From: Nitrosovibrio sp. Nv4
Lineage (GTDB): Bacteria > Pseudomonadota > Gammaproteobacteria > Burkholderiales > Nitrosomonadaceae
DNA: 64,000 bases
Direction of reading: 5' to 3'
Assembly (NCBI RefSeq): GCF_900215485.1
Contig: NZ_OCMZ01000001.1
Coordinates: 1,550,001-1,614,000 of the forward strand
Shown here one piece after another: positions 54,102-63,900 of this stretch. The position numbers were made by a program, and so were the translations under genes. Below the pieces are notes generated by a model. The model did no database searches and was not told the DNA's origin. It was given only the letters and a program-made list of their open reading frames with translations. How positions within the stretch are numbered: the stretch's first letter is position 1; every line of letters starts with the position of its first letter.

Positions 54102-54506
54102 GAGTATCCATCCTAATATCGTATTGCAGCAAACGGAGGTCGACCATAAAGGTCTGCGCCAGCAGTCACATCGCCCCGGCAATACAGCATATTTCGTAGC
54201 ATATCGATGTTTCGCTTTTCGATCCTTGATACCATCACCGGCGATGACTAAAGAGCACGGAGCGGCAGCGCACCTGGGTGCGCGTCATATGTGTGCTATC
54301 GAACGGAACCGCTCAGCTGAAAACGTCATGATTTGGCGTGTTACGTTAAGCGTATGCGAGGTGCTGCGGTTTGGGTTCCTATCGTAACAGACTGTAATAA
54401 ATAGAAACAAGGAAGATAGAATCTTTGTTGGGACGCGGCGATTGGTTAGTGCGTGCTTTCCCGGAGGTTTCCTTTAAATGAAGCAAAACATTTAGGAGAA
54501 GACATC
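54102..54506. other. intergenic region
   Basis: About 400 bp between divergent genes. Frames seen here are extensions of neighbours or lack starts. Nothing else recognised apart from the AGGAG site of the EF-hand gene. Confidence 0.45.
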
Positions 54507-55037
54507 ATGAATATGCCCAGTAAAAAATCAATTATTTCTCTCGCCATAGGATCCGCTGTTGCCGCAACCTTCGGTACCGCATCGATTGCGTCCGCGGCCG
54601 AGAACCCTTTCACTGCGCAATCCCTGGATAAAGGTTACATGGTGGCCGAGTCTCATTATCACGACAAGGACCCATATGGCGACAAGAAGGATGGGTACGG
54701 CGAAAAGAAGGGCGATAAGAAGTATGGTGAGGGCCGATGTGGAATGTCTATGGCGGATACCGACAATGATGGCCGAGTCAGCAAGGATGAACATGCGCGC
54801 CATGCTGAAACAATGTTCGAACGGATGGATACCAATATGGATGGGTATATCGATAAGGATGAAGCAAGCAAGATGAGAAAGAAGCATGGTCACGGCGACC
54901 GGCATCGGTCCGGTGACAGGTATGGTTCCGGCGACCGTGGTGATCGTGGCGGCGTGGACGTGTATCGTGAGCGCGAATACGGAGCGGGCGAAACAGTAGA
55001 TCGCGACCTGCCTCACATGAGGCCCATGGGTCAGTAA
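54507..55037 (+). CDS. secreted EF-hand protein with single EGRCG motif
   Basis: A 176-residue protein from the ATG at 54507 after TTAGGAGAAG. The signal peptide ends near residue 30 (IASAA). Two EF-hand loops, DTDNDGRVSKDE (84-95) and DTNMDGYIDKDE (108-119), should bind calcium. The mature N-terminus ENPFTAQSLDKGYMVAE and the EGRCG at 75-79 resemble the precursors of the HvfA/bufferin kind, which carry EGKCG repeats; here there is only one and only one cysteine. The C-terminal tail is rich in Gly, Arg, Asp and His. No modification enzyme is next to it. Confidence 0.8.
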   Translation: MNMPSKKSIISLAIGSAVAATFGTASIASAAENPFTAQSLDKGYMVAESHYHDKDPYGDKKDGYGEKKGDKKYGEGRCGMSMADTDNDGRVSKDEHARHAETMFERMDTNMDGYIDKDEASKMRKKHGHGDRHRSGDRYGSGDRGDRGGVDVYREREYGAGETVDRDLPHMRPMGQ

Positions 55038-55122
55038 GAGAAAGGGCGCCGGATAGCGGTTGCATCGCTCTGCTCAGGTTAGCGGTCTATCGAGCAACTT
55101 GAAATAGCCCCTATTGAGTCAG

Positions 55123-55155
55123 GCTCGTTGCGCGCAACCGATGTGCGCAACGAGC
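55123..55155. terminator. bidirectional hairpin between EF-hand gene and argJ
   Basis: GCTCGTTGCGC (55123-55133) is perfectly inverted at GCGCAACGAGC (55145-55155), an 11-bp stem with an 11-nt loop. It lies between two convergent genes and likely terminates both, although only a broken T-rich stretch follows. Confidence 0.6.
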
Positions 55156-55220
55156 AGCCGTTTGTTTGCTCCTGTATGCTTCCGGTTTCGGGTAATGCTC
55201 CGGGTTAATGCTCCCCCAGG

Positions 55221-56459
55221 TTAGCTTCGATAATCCGCGTTGATCTTTACGTAATCATAGGACAGATCGCACGTCCAGACGGTTGCCGATGCCTGTCCTC
55301 TGTTCAGCACGACACGCACGGTGATTTCAGATTGCTTCATCACACGCTGGCCATCCTGTTCGAGGTAGCCCTCGGCCCTGCCGCCCTTTTCCGCGACCAG
55401 CACATTATCCAGATAGAGTTGCAATTTGCTGATATCAAGCTTCTCTATGCCCGCATAGCCAATGGCTGCGAGTATTCGGCCAAGATTTGGATCAGATGCG
55501 AAAAAAGCTGTTTTAACCAGCGGTGAATGTGCAATGGCGTACCCAGCTTTAAGGCATTCATCCATCGTCTTGCCGCCATCGACCTGTATAGTGATGAACT
55601 TGGTGGCGCCTTCCCCGTCGCGTATGATAGCTTGCGCAAGCTGCGTCGCAACCTCGGTTATTGCATCTCGCAGCTGGGCAAAATCAGCGCTTTTGTTATC
55701 CGTGATTGCTGAATTGGCGGCACGGCCGGTCCCGATCAGAATGAAAGCGTCATTCGTTGACGTGTCGCCGTCCACCGTGATGCGGTTAAAAGAGTTTTCT
55801 GCTGCGTATCGCACGATTTCTTCCAGCAGCGGCTGGCTCAAGGCGGCATCGGTTGCGATATAACTCAACATTGTCGCCATGTTTGGATGAATCATCCCCG
55901 AGCCCTTGGCAATGCCGGTAATGGTCGCGGGTGTGCCATTGAGAGAAACCTGCTTCGATGCCGCCTTGGATACGATATCGGTTGTCATGATTGCCTGCGA
56001 GGCAGCAAACCAGTTATCCGTCTTGAGGTCGGCTACCGCTGCGGGTAATCCGGCAATAATCCTTTCCAACGGTAGCCGTTCCATAATCACCCCGGTGGAA
56101 AATGGCAGTACCTGGCGGCTGTCGCAATCGAGCAATCGCGCCAGTTCGGCGCAAGTAGCACGGGCGTTCACAATTCCCGCGTCCCCTGTGCCTGCGTTGG
56201 CGTTACCGGTATTCACCACTAATGCACGCACTGAGCATGACGGGTTCAGATTCGAAAGATGTTCTTTAGCGACTATTACTGGCGCGGCACAGAAATCGTT
56301 TTGTGTAAAAACGCCGGCGACCGTTGCGCCTTCATCCAAAGTGATCACGAGCAGGTCCCTGCGGCCGGGTTTTTTTATGCCGGCTTCGGCAGCGCCCAGG
56401 GCGACGCCTTTTATTGGCAGCAGTTGCTCGGGTAGTGGAGGTGTGAAGTTGACTGGCAT
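55221..56459 (-). CDS. argJ: bifunctional glutamate N-acetyltransferase / amino-acid acetyltransferase
   Basis: A 412-residue ArgJ with [15 protein letters not shown] at the N-terminus, [26 protein letters not shown] with the threonine at which the precursor self-cleaves into alpha and beta chains, and a C-terminal [19 protein letters not shown]. It recycles the acetyl group in arginine synthesis and may also make N-acetylglutamate. Full length and intact. Confidence 0.96.
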   Translation of the reverse strand: MPVNFTPPLPEQLLPIKGVALGAAEAGIKKPGRRDLLVITLDEGATVAGVFTQNDFCAAPVIVAKEHLSNLNPSCSVRALVVNTGNANAGTGDAGIVNARATCAELARLLDCDSRQVLPFSTGVIMERLPLERIIAGLPAAVADLKTDNWFAASQAIMTTDIVSKAASKQVSLNGTPATITGIAKGSGMIHPNMATMLSYIATDAALSQPLLEEIVRYAAENSFNRITVDGDTSTNDAFILIGTGRAANSAITDNKSADFAQLRDAITEVATQLAQAIIRDGEGATKFITIQVDGGKTMDECLKAGYAIAHSPLVKTAFFASDPNLGRILAAIGYAGIEKLDISKLQLYLDNVLVAEKGGRAEGYLEQDGQRVMKQSEITVRVVLNRGQASATVWTCDLSYDYVKINADYRS

Positions 56460-56814
56460 AATAATGCAACCGGTAATAATTTAAGGACCTGTAACGGTCT
56501 CAATCAAAATAGCATGATGGTATTATCTTTCACCGTTGCCTTGAACTCGACTCGAAAGGACATGCGATGGAAATAGAAATAGCACAGTATGCTAACTCAT
56601 CTTTAATATCCTCCGCCCGATTTTCCTCATTCTTTAGGCCCAATGACTATCAACATTAACGTAACAGACACAATTCTTCGCTCTGCAACAAGTAGTTGCT
56701 TGTCAGTTTCCTGTTTGAGTTTCCTGTGGGATATAAATCCATTCTGGAAATTCACTTGCCGCATTCCTGGCAGACATGATAACTGCCCATTGCTCAGGAA
56801 TGGGAGGAAAACCC
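56460..56814. other. intergenic region upstream of tusA-like gene
   Basis: About 350 bp between divergent argJ and tusA-like genes. No supported gene, repeat or RNA, apart from the GGGAGG site serving the GTG start at 56815. Confidence 0.45.
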
Positions 56815-57042
56815 GTGAATTGCGATAAAGAGCTGGACGTGCGGGGCTTGAACTGTCCCTTGCCTATTCTGCGCACCAAAAAATCCCTGATGGACATGAC
56901 GACCGGGCAGGTATTGAAAATCATGGCGACCGATCCCGGTTCGGTAATCGACTTTCAGGTCTTTGCCGATCAGACGGGCAATGAGTTGCTCTCTTTGTTG
57001 GAAGCAGCTGGAGAATTCACGTTTTATATGAAGAAGAAATGA
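56815..57042 (+). CDS. TusA-family sulfurtransferase
   Basis: A 75-residue protein from the GTG at 56815, 7 bp after GGGAGG. The family signature ELDVRGLNCPLPILRTKKSL contains the active-site cysteine in the CPxP motif. TusA-like proteins relay persulfide sulfur for tRNA thiolation, cofactor synthesis or sulfur oxidation. No dsr or tus partners are nearby. It could in principle serve the distant sulfur-carrier cluster, but nothing here shows that. Confidence 0.9.
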   Translation: MNCDKELDVRGLNCPLPILRTKKSLMDMTTGQVLKIMATDPGSVIDFQVFADQTGNELLSLLEAAGEFTFYMKKK

Positions 57043-57208
57043 TGGATCATGGTCTCTGGCCGCGATACTTAAAGTGATCGAATCTGCGGATGCAAGTATG
57101 CCGAAGATTGGAGCAGGAGCAAAGCTATCCAAAGAAAGTTATCGAGCAGATTGTTGAGGACTTTCTTCCAGGGCTGAAACCGCGGCGCTCTGGTAGACGA
57201 GGATATAA

Positions 57209-58162
57209 TCAAAGCGCCGCGCATGCATCGGCAGCTGCGGCCAGATTCCGGTATCGCGCCAGCAACGATAGCGGAACAGGAAATTCAGAATTGTCCTGCA
57301 TCGCTCTATGTGCGGCGACCATCGCGCCTAGCATGATTGCACGGCCGCAGCTGTCTCCCCCGGCACGTATATTGGACTCGACTGCCGTACGATAGTCAGT
57401 TGCTTGTTGCGCAATATGAAAAATAACCGGCAAGCCTTCCGTGACGTGGCAAGCAAGGCCAAAGCGCTCGGCAGCCGCAACGCCATCCAGCTTTGGCATA
57501 GCCAATGCCTGCTCCAGCAGCGGTCGAAGCGCGGCTCCTGCAAACGGCAATGCGTCCGTCAAAGCTTGCGTCATGGGCATGCCGTGCAATAGGCTGAACA
57601 ATGCGGCGGAGGAACACCGTGCAGCGGCGACCGCCAGTTCATTGTTATTTGTCACGCGTACCACTTCCTCGGCACGTTTCATGAGGTCTTCCAAGGTCCC
57701 GTCATGCGTGGCGACGAGTGCCGGAAGCGCTGCCAGAGCCGGGTGCTGGTCGTCATCCGCGCCTGATACCGCTGGAAACTCAGCGGGTTCAAGGAACAGC
57801 AGTTTGCGCAATGTCATGCGGGTAGGGGAGTCGATGTAACCGACAAATTCTCCGCCAGGCCCAAAGTGTGCGCGGTATTCGGTCTGATACTCAATGCGGT
57901 TGAAGTTACCGTGCTTTGCCAGGTGCTTCAGCATCAATAAACAAACCTCACCATAGCCGGTGGACTCGCCGGGCGCTTTTCGACCATGCGCGAGGTAACC
58001 TTTTTTTCCAGCATAGTTGATTGCTTCGGGTTGAAGAAAAGTCAATCCTTTGACTGCTTCAATCTCTGCAATGCGCGCTTGGTCGTAAAGCCAATGCAGA
58101 CCCAGCGCCGCGGAATCCGCAACAAGTGCGCCAAGAACGGCAGCGGTATTAGCGTTCTTCAT
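57209..58162 (-). CDS. ADP-ribosylglycohydrolase family protein
   Basis: About 317 residues from the ATG at 58162 with an AAGGA site. The start AAVLGALVADSAALGLHWLYD is the family's first metal-binding region, with Asp in GALVADS. YVGYIDSPTRMTLR and a C-terminal NIRAGGDSCGRAIMLGAMVAA supply further metal ligands. Members reverse ADP-ribosylation of proteins, but several prokaryotic branches have unknown substrates. Divergence in the usual GDT motifs leaves activity unproven. Confidence 0.82.
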   Translation of the reverse strand: MKNANTAAVLGALVADSAALGLHWLYDQARIAEIEAVKGLTFLQPEAINYAGKKGYLAHGRKAPGESTGYGEVCLLMLKHLAKHGNFNRIEYQTEYRAHFGPGGEFVGYIDSPTRMTLRKLLFLEPAEFPAVSGADDDQHPALAALPALVATHDGTLEDLMKRAEEVVRVTNNNELAVAAARCSSAALFSLLHGMPMTQALTDALPFAGAALRPLLEQALAMPKLDGVAAAERFGLACHVTEGLPVIFHIAQQATDYRTAVESNIRAGGDSCGRAIMLGAMVAAHRAMQDNSEFPVPLSLLARYRNLAAAADACAAL

Positions 58163-58245
58163 TTTAAAATTCCTTTTCTGCCCCAGCACACGTCAGTTGG
58201 TTTTACATTACCTGGTCAGATACTTTTATGAAGCTACTTTTGAGG

Positions 58246-58425
58246 CTAAATTTCTTCTTCCACCGGCAGCCTTCGCGCCTCATCTTCCAGCATTACAGGA
58301 ATGCCATCCCGGATTGGGAAAGCCAGCCGGTCCCCCTTGCAGATCAGCTCATTTTCGGATTTCCTGTATAGCAGCGGCGCCTTGCACAAAGGGCATACTA
58401 AAATATCGAGCAATTTCGAATCCAT
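58246..58425 (-). CDS. Trm112-like zinc-ribbon protein (UPF0434)
   Basis: A 59-residue protein with a GAGG site 8 nt before the ATG at 58425. [42 protein letters not shown] is the Trm112/YcaR fold: CPLC plus a later cysteine, and the IRDGIPVML strand. In many betaproteobacteria the gene order is exbB-exbD-lpxK-this gene-kdsB; here it follows exbD without lpxK. It may bind and activate methyltransferases, but bacterial function is unclear. Confidence 0.88.
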   Translation of the reverse strand: MDSKLLDILVCPLCKAPLLYRKSENELICKGDRLAFPIRDGIPVMLEDEARRLPVEEEI

Positions 58426-58665
58426 AAGTTTTCCTCAACTTTAATACGATTACGTCAATCCATACGCTCCTGCTTCATGCAGACCCGCAGTAGCCACATG
58501 AGGCCACGCACTGAACACTGACGCAACCCCCATCAGCGAAGAATCTGTACTGGCCGCTTTCATTCTATCGGTTGTGTCCCGCGATTGCAGAATTGTTGTA
58601 CTTTGCCCTCGCACCGCCTGATCCCTTATCTGGATGAAATGGTATGCCCAATATTACCAGCGGGG

Positions 58666-59082
58666 CTATCTGGGATTCTCGGTCGTGAACGTGATGTGAT
58701 TGTATCCCGCCAGTCGCGCGGCCTCCATCACTGTTATAACGGACTGATGTGTGGCCTGGGCATCCGCATTGATGACAATCACCGGGTCGGGACGATCGCC
58801 TGCGGCTGCACGTAATTCCTCACTGAGCCGTTCGGTACTGGAGTGTTCAATGGCTGTACGGTTGACCGTATAGTTCCCGGCCGCGCTTATCGAGATATCA
58901 ATGACATTCGGACGCTCACTGGGTTTGTCGGAGGTAGCCTGCGGCAGACTGATTTCCAGTTCGGAGAATTTCGAGTAAGTGGTGGTAATCATGAGAAAAA
59001 TCAGAATTACCAGCAATACGTCGATCATTGGCACCAAATTGATTTCCGGTTCTTCTTTTTGCCTGCCACGCTGGAAATTCAT
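58666..59082 (-). CDS. exbD: ExbD/TolR-type biopolymer transport protein
   Basis: A 138-residue single-pass membrane protein. EINLVPMIDVLLVILIFLMITTTY includes the essential membrane Asp. A periplasmic domain with VIVINADAQATHQSVITVMEAARLAGYNHITFTT follows. With ExbB it powers TonB; the TonB receptor at 8211-10154 would depend on such a complex. It is separated from exbB by 184 bp, unusually far. Confidence 0.92.
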   Translation of the reverse strand: MNFQRGRQKEEPEINLVPMIDVLLVILIFLMITTTYSKFSELEISLPQATSDKPSERPNVIDISISAAGNYTVNRTAIEHSSTERLSEELRAAAGDRPDPVIVINADAQATHQSVITVMEAARLAGYNHITFTTENPR

Positions 59083-59266
59083 GCTGTTTAGCCGTATCGC
59101 GATAGATGAACGTAAACGAAAATAAGGCTATATCTGAAAACCGAAAGTTGAACTGCCAGTTCTGCTTCGGTTTTGCAGTTGTCCTTTTGCAGTTGTGCAA
59201 ATTAACCCGTTCGTCCCCGGATGAGATATTGATAAAAATGCTTGTCCTGTAAACAGTGCCGCAGCG

Positions 59267-59902
59267 TTAACTTTCCTTGCCGGGCCGGAAATCCACTTGG
59301 CGCTCGCCATGAACGATTTCTACCAGTTTCAACGCCTGCAATTCCATTTCTATCACCAGCGCATCCACTTTAGCACGGAAATAACGGTAAAACATGATGC
59401 TGGGGATGGCTACCAAAATGCCGAATGCGGCGTTGTAGAGTGCCACGGAAATACCGTGAGCGAGTTGTGCCGGATTGCTGCCGCTAGTAGGGGAATTCGC
59501 GCCAAAGATTTCAATCATGCCAACCAGCGTCCCAAACAGACCCATCAGCGGGCTCAGGGAGGCAATGGTTCCTAACGTGGTGAGATATCGTTCAAGATCG
59601 TGAGCGACAGCGCGACCGGCTTCTTCAATGGATTCTTTCATGACTTCGCGCGTGCTTTTGTCATTCCTCAACCCTGCGGCAAAAATCTGGCCCAGAGGAG
59701 AGTGTTTCTGCAGACGCGCCAGCATATCGGTACTGACGCCGCTTTTCCGATACTCTTGTACGACTTTGGACAACAGATCTCTCGGTGTTACCATACTCAG
59801 GCGCAAAGCCCACATGCGTTCGCCAATAATGCCGACAGCGACGATGGAAGCCAAAATGATCGGCCAGATCGGCCAACCGGCAGCTTGAATCAAAGCGAAC
59901 AC
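59267..59902 (-). CDS. exbB: ExbB/TolQ-type proton channel
   Basis: A 211-residue protein starting at the GTG at 59902, six bases after AGAGG. It has three membrane helices: an N-terminal one (WPIWPIILASIVAVGIIGERM), then TLGTIASLSPLMGLFGTLVGMIEIF and GISVALYNAAFGILVAIPSIMFYRYF. The conserved Gly, Thr and Glu/His positions of the MotA/TolQ/ExbB family are kept. It is first of the exbB-exbD pair. Confidence 0.93.
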   Translation of the reverse strand: MFALIQAAGWPIWPIILASIVAVGIIGERMWALRLSMVTPRDLLSKVVQEYRKSGVSTDMLARLQKHSPLGQIFAAGLRNDKSTREVMKESIEEAGRAVAHDLERYLTTLGTIASLSPLMGLFGTLVGMIEIFGANSPTSGSNPAQLAHGISVALYNAAFGILVAIPSIMFYRYFRAKVDALVIEMELQALKLVEIVHGERQVDFRPGKES

Positions 59903-60195
59903 CAATTACCTCTCAGCACAAATCAGAGCCGTAATGTAGCTTGCCTCCATGATTTCGGCAAGGATGGGGTCGTTTTTTCTTTTCCACAATAGCTGTGGAT
60001 AAGTTTGTGGGTAATTTGCAAATAGAAGCATTAAGTCGCCCTGCCATAACAACTTTTTCTGATTAGATTAATTTTTGAACTTAAGTAAAACCGTTAAAAA
60101 ACAAGTACTTAATCTCAACCCTAGCGTTCATGCGGGTTTGCCCGCTGCAATTATGCATTTTTCGTGACAAGTGTGGATTATTGTAGAATGTCAAG

Positions 60196-61539
60196 ATGAA
60201 TTTCATTATGGAAATGGAGCTTGCCCGGACGATTCTGAGCGTGAGCGAATTAAATCGTAGCGCCAAAGACTTGCTGGAGCAGGCTTTCCCGCTGTTATGG
60301 GTTGCCGGCGAAATTTCGAATATCAAACGCTACGGTTCGGGCCATTGGTATTTTTCGCTCAAGGACGCGGACGCCCAGGTGCGCTGCGTCATGTTCAGGG
60401 ATAAAAATCAGTACCTCGACTGGCAGCCCAGGGACGGCATGCGAGTGGAGGTGCGCGCGCTGGTGACGTTATATCCTGCGCGCGGGGATTTTCAGCTGAG
60501 TGTCGAGCACATTCGCCGCGCCGGACAAGGCGCTTTGTTCGAAGCTTTCGAGCAACTCAAGGCCAAACTCGGAAACGAGGGACTGTTCGACTCCGACCGC
60601 AAAAAACCGCTCCCGCTATTCCCGAAGCAGATCGGTGTCGTTACATCTCCAGCCGCCGCTGCACTGCATGATGTGCTATCCACCCTGCAGCGGCGTATGC
60701 CTTCCGTGCCCGTGATCGTTTACCCTACACCGGTACAAGGCACGGGCGCTTCCGTAAAAATAGCCGCGGCTATTCAAAACGCTGCAAACCGCGCTGAATG
60801 CGATGTTCTGATTCTATGCCGCGGCGGCGGCTCTATCGAAGATTTGTGGGCGTTTAATGAGGAGGTAGTGGCACGCGCAATCGCCGCTTGTCTCGTTCCC
60901 ATCATCAGTGGAGTAGGTCACGAGACGGATTTCACCATTGCTGATTTTGTGGCTGACATTCGTGCACCCACGCCTACCGGCGCATCTCAGCTCGTCTGTC
61001 CGGATCGTGAAGAATTGATCCGCCTTGGCGAAATTCTTGGGGGTCGCATGCATCGCGCTGCCCAGCGTGATATTGAAGGCCGCATGCAGTATATGGATAT
61101 GCTCGAATGCCGCCTGATACACCCAGGAAGGCGAATTGATGACCGGATTGCGCATCTTCAGCGTTTACACAAGCGACTTGCTGGCTCCTGGCTGCGGATT
61201 TCCGAGAGCAGAAAGTGGCGTTTGCGTGAGCTTGAACAGCGCATTATTGCAGCCGGGCCGGACATATCGCGTCTGGATGAACGCCAGCGCGAGCTCAGCC
61301 TGCGCTTGCGCCGGGCCGTTGCCGTTCGAATGGAAACGCTCATGATGAGCTTGCAGCGCCGGCAGGCAGACCTTGCCCACCTTAACCCGAAATCGGTGTT
61401 AGAGCGCGGTTACAGTATTACCTATGCGGCTGACGGGGCGGTGCTCCGAAAAAGCGATGAGATCAATGCTGGTGATACCATCCAGGTGGTGTTTGCCAAA
61501 GGATGGAGCAAGGCGTCCGTGACAGAGAAAGGTGAGTAG
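60196..61539 (+). CDS. xseA: exodeoxyribonuclease VII large subunit
   Basis: A 447-residue protein with an N-terminal OB-fold (LLWVAGEISNIKRYGSGHWYFSLKDADAQVRCVMF). The catalytic core contains IGVVTSPAAAALHDVLSTLQRR, ILCRGGGSIEDLWAFNEE, GHETDFTIADFVADIRAPTPTGAS and a long coiled-coil arm. The C-terminus has LNPKSVLERGYSI. It degrades single-stranded DNA with XseB, which is not in the window. The 290 bp upstream is AT-rich and lacks genes. Confidence 0.95.
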   Translation: MNFIMEMELARTILSVSELNRSAKDLLEQAFPLLWVAGEISNIKRYGSGHWYFSLKDADAQVRCVMFRDKNQYLDWQPRDGMRVEVRALVTLYPARGDFQLSVEHIRRAGQGALFEAFEQLKAKLGNEGLFDSDRKKPLPLFPKQIGVVTSPAAAALHDVLSTLQRRMPSVPVIVYPTPVQGTGASVKIAAAIQNAANRAECDVLILCRGGGSIEDLWAFNEEVVARAIAACLVPIISGVGHETDFTIADFVADIRAPTPTGASQLVCPDREELIRLGEILGGRMHRAAQRDIEGRMQYMDMLECRLIHPGRRIDDRIAHLQRLHKRLAGSWLRISESRKWRLRELEQRIIAAGPDISRLDERQRELSLRLRRAVAVRMETLMMSLQRRQADLAHLNPKSVLERGYSITYAADGAVLRKSDEINAGDTIQVVFAKGWSKASVTEKGE

Positions 61540-61771
61540 CTCCTGATTGATCCCAAAAAACCTGCGATCATTGTGGACATTTTGACAACGGTGATGCAGA
61601 CTTGGAATTCGCCAGACCATCTGTATAGCTTCTCAAGTACCATATGGATCACGGCTCGCTGGCATAAGCCGCCTTTCATGCTCGCGTCCGTTAAGTCCGT
61701 TAAGCTCATGCGGCCCTTGCGGGTTCATCGAGTTTTATTTAGCTCCCTCTCATCAGGAACGTTTACCTCCA

Positions 61772-62146
61772 ATGTCAAGAACCTTCATCATGCTAGGCGC
61801 TATCAACGCGTTTCTATGTGTCGCTTTCGGCGCGTTCGGCGCGCATGGTTTGAAACAAAGACTCGCTGCCGACATGCTTGCAGTATATCAAACGGGCGTG
61901 CAGTATCATTTTTATCACGCGTTGGGTCTTGTCTTGGTTGGTCTCATGCTGTTGCACTTTCCAGCATCCAAACCGATAGTATTGTCGGGCTGGCTGATGC
62001 TTGCGGGAATTGTTCTATTTTCCGTGAGTCTTTACGCCCTGAGTCTGACGGGAATACGCGGACTTGGCGCCATCACGCCGTTGGGCGGGGTTGCATTCCT
62101 GAGCGGTTGGGCGTTGCTCGCCTATGGAGCATGGACCGCGAAATAA
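61772..62146 (+). CDS. DUF423 family membrane protein
   Basis: A 124-residue protein with four hydrophobic helices. FIMLGAINAFLCVAFGAFGAHGLK is the DUF423 signature, followed by YQTGVQYHFYHALGLVLVGLM and a C-terminal GGVAFLSGWALLAYGAW. Function is unknown, and homologues are widespread. It lies 232 bp after xseA, a stretch in which I see no gene. Confidence 0.88.
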   Translation: MSRTFIMLGAINAFLCVAFGAFGAHGLKQRLAADMLAVYQTGVQYHFYHALGLVLVGLMLLHFPASKPIVLSGWLMLAGIVLFSVSLYALSLTGIRGLGAITPLGGVAFLSGWALLAYGAWTAK

Positions 62147-62186
62147 CTCCCGGCTCAGTGGTCATTGTTGTCATACCTGGACCGTT

Positions 62187-63401
62187 GTGACGCTCCACTA
62201 TTTCTTCGCTCCCTGTCCGCGCGGGCTGGAGTCCGCGCTCGTCTCCGAGCTGGAGCGGCTTGGCGCCTCTTTCGTAACCGGACACGATGGCGGGGTGCAG
62301 TTCCAGGGCGACTGGACGATCTGCTACCGGGCTAATCTGGAAAGCCGCATTGCCAGCCGCATTCTCTGGCAGGTTGCGAGCGAACTGTATTCCAGCGAAG
62401 CCGATGTGTACGAAACAACTCACGCATTACCCTGGAAAGAATGGTTCGATCCGGCGCTTACCATCCGCGTTAAGGTCGCGGCCATCAAATGCCCATTGCG
62501 CAGTCTGGAGTTTGTCACGCTCAAGATCAAGGATGCGGTTTGCGATAAATTCCGCGAGACGGCGGGTTGCCGCCCCAGCGTGAATACGGTGCAGCCGGAT
62601 ATCCGCATTCACGGCTTTCTGAATGCCCAAAGATTTTCTTTGTATCTTGACACCTCCGGCGACGCTTTATTCAAGCGTGGTCTTCGAAAAAACGCTGGGG
62701 AGGCTCCGATAAGAGAAAATCTCGCCGCCGGGATTTTGTCGCTGACAGGTTGGCAGCCCGACATTCCGCTGCTTGACCCGATGTGTGGCAGTGGCACGTT
62801 CCTGCTTGAAGCCGCACAGATCGCATTGAATATCGCGCCAGGAGCGGGGCGCAGTTTTGCTTTTGAAAAGCTGACGAAATTTGATAAAGATCGGTGGGAC
62901 CAGCTTAAGGAAGCCGCGATAGCTCGGCAAAAGCCGAGAATACCCCAGCCAATATTCGGCAGCGACTTGTACGGTGATGTTTTGGCTACTGCCCGCGCAA
63001 ATTTATCCGATGCGGGGTTTGCTGAACTGGTTACCCTCAAGCAGGCGAACGTGCTGGAAATTTCTGCTCCTGCGTCTTCCGGTTTTCTTGTGACCAATCC
63101 CCCTTATGGTGTACGCATAGGGGAACACCAACAGCTTATGGAGTTTTACCCGAAACTGGGGGATGCGCTGAAGAAAAAATTCAGCGGATGGACTGTTTAT
63201 ATCGTCACTGCGGATCCGCTTCTGCCAAAATCCATCCGTTTAACACCTGCGCGCCGCATCCCTCTGTTCAATGGCGCGCTGGAATGCCGCTTGCTGGAAT
63301 ATAAAATGGTTGCGGGCGGAATGCGCAGAGTGAGAAAAGCCGACGTTACGAAGGACATAATGACGCCCCTGGATCAGACTGTCAAAAGCAGGCATGGTTA
63401 A
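62187..63401 (+). CDS. THUMP-domain class I RNA methyltransferase (RlmL/RlmK-N like)
   Basis: About 404 residues from the GTG at 62187; an ATG at 62124 would overlap the DUF423 gene. The N-terminal ferredoxin-like and THUMP domains (HYFFAPCPRGLESALVSELERLG) are followed by the methyltransferase domain with DPMCGSGTFLLEAAQIA and the target-base motif NPPYG. It corresponds to the N2-guanine methyltransferase half of E. coli RlmL, which acts on 23S rRNA G2445. The C-terminal m7G half of RlmKL is absent, as in many betaproteobacteria. It overlaps dsbB by 8 bp. Confidence 0.9.
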   Translation: MTLHYFFAPCPRGLESALVSELERLGASFVTGHDGGVQFQGDWTICYRANLESRIASRILWQVASELYSSEADVYETTHALPWKEWFDPALTIRVKVAAIKCPLRSLEFVTLKIKDAVCDKFRETAGCRPSVNTVQPDIRIHGFLNAQRFSLYLDTSGDALFKRGLRKNAGEAPIRENLAAGILSLTGWQPDIPLLDPMCGSGTFLLEAAQIALNIAPGAGRSFAFEKLTKFDKDRWDQLKEAAIARQKPRIPQPIFGSDLYGDVLATARANLSDAGFAELVTLKQANVLEISAPASSGFLVTNPPYGVRIGEHQQLMEFYPKLGDALKKKFSGWTVYIVTADPLLPKSIRLTPARRIPLFNGALECRLLEYKMVAGGMRRVRKADVTKDIMTPLDQTVKSRHG

Positions 63402-63900
63402 TCCGACAAAGTCAGGAACAAGGGTAATATTTCTATTGATATTTCTGGGCTGTACAGGCCTGGTCGGTTATGCCCTTTATCTTCAGTTAGTAAAAAATCT
63501 TTTGCCCTGCCCGCTTTGCGTCGTGCAACGCATCGCCTACTGGCTGGTGGGTTTAACTGCGCTATTGGCGTTTTTCCACTCCCCCGATGCAATAGGACGA
63601 CGGATTTACAGCGGCCTGATGGCGGTCTTTGCATTCGCCGGCGCGGCAGTTGCATTGCGTCATGCGTGGCTGGTTCGCTATCCGGAGGCATTCGAATGTG
63701 GTATCAGCCCGGAAGAAGCATTTTTGAACGCCTTGCCGCTTGCGCAATGGTGGCCAGGCATGTTTGAAGCGAATGGGGATTGCGCGGACGTAACCTGGAA
63801 GTTCGCGTCACTCACTCTTCCGGATTGGTCGGCAATTTTTCTCATGGTCTTTGGTGGTCTTGCGATTTACGTTTTGCTTGCCAGCCGCAATAGGCGCTAA
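63394..63900 (+). CDS. dsbB: disulfide bond formation protein B
   Basis: A 168-residue four-helix membrane protein. The first redox pair CPLC is in LLPCPLCVVQRIAYW. The second periplasmic cysteine pair lies at FECGISPEE and NGDCADV, with the conserved Gln-Arg after the CPLC motif. It reoxidises DsbA and passes electrons to quinone. The start overlaps the methyltransferase gene. Confidence 0.92.
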   Translation: MVNPTKSGTRVIFLLIFLGCTGLVGYALYLQLVKNLLPCPLCVVQRIAYWLVGLTALLAFFHSPDAIGRRIYSGLMAVFAFAGAAVALRHAWLVRYPEAFECGISPEEAFLNALPLAQWWPGMFEANGDCADVTWKFASLTLPDWSAIFLMVFGGLAIYVLLASRNRR

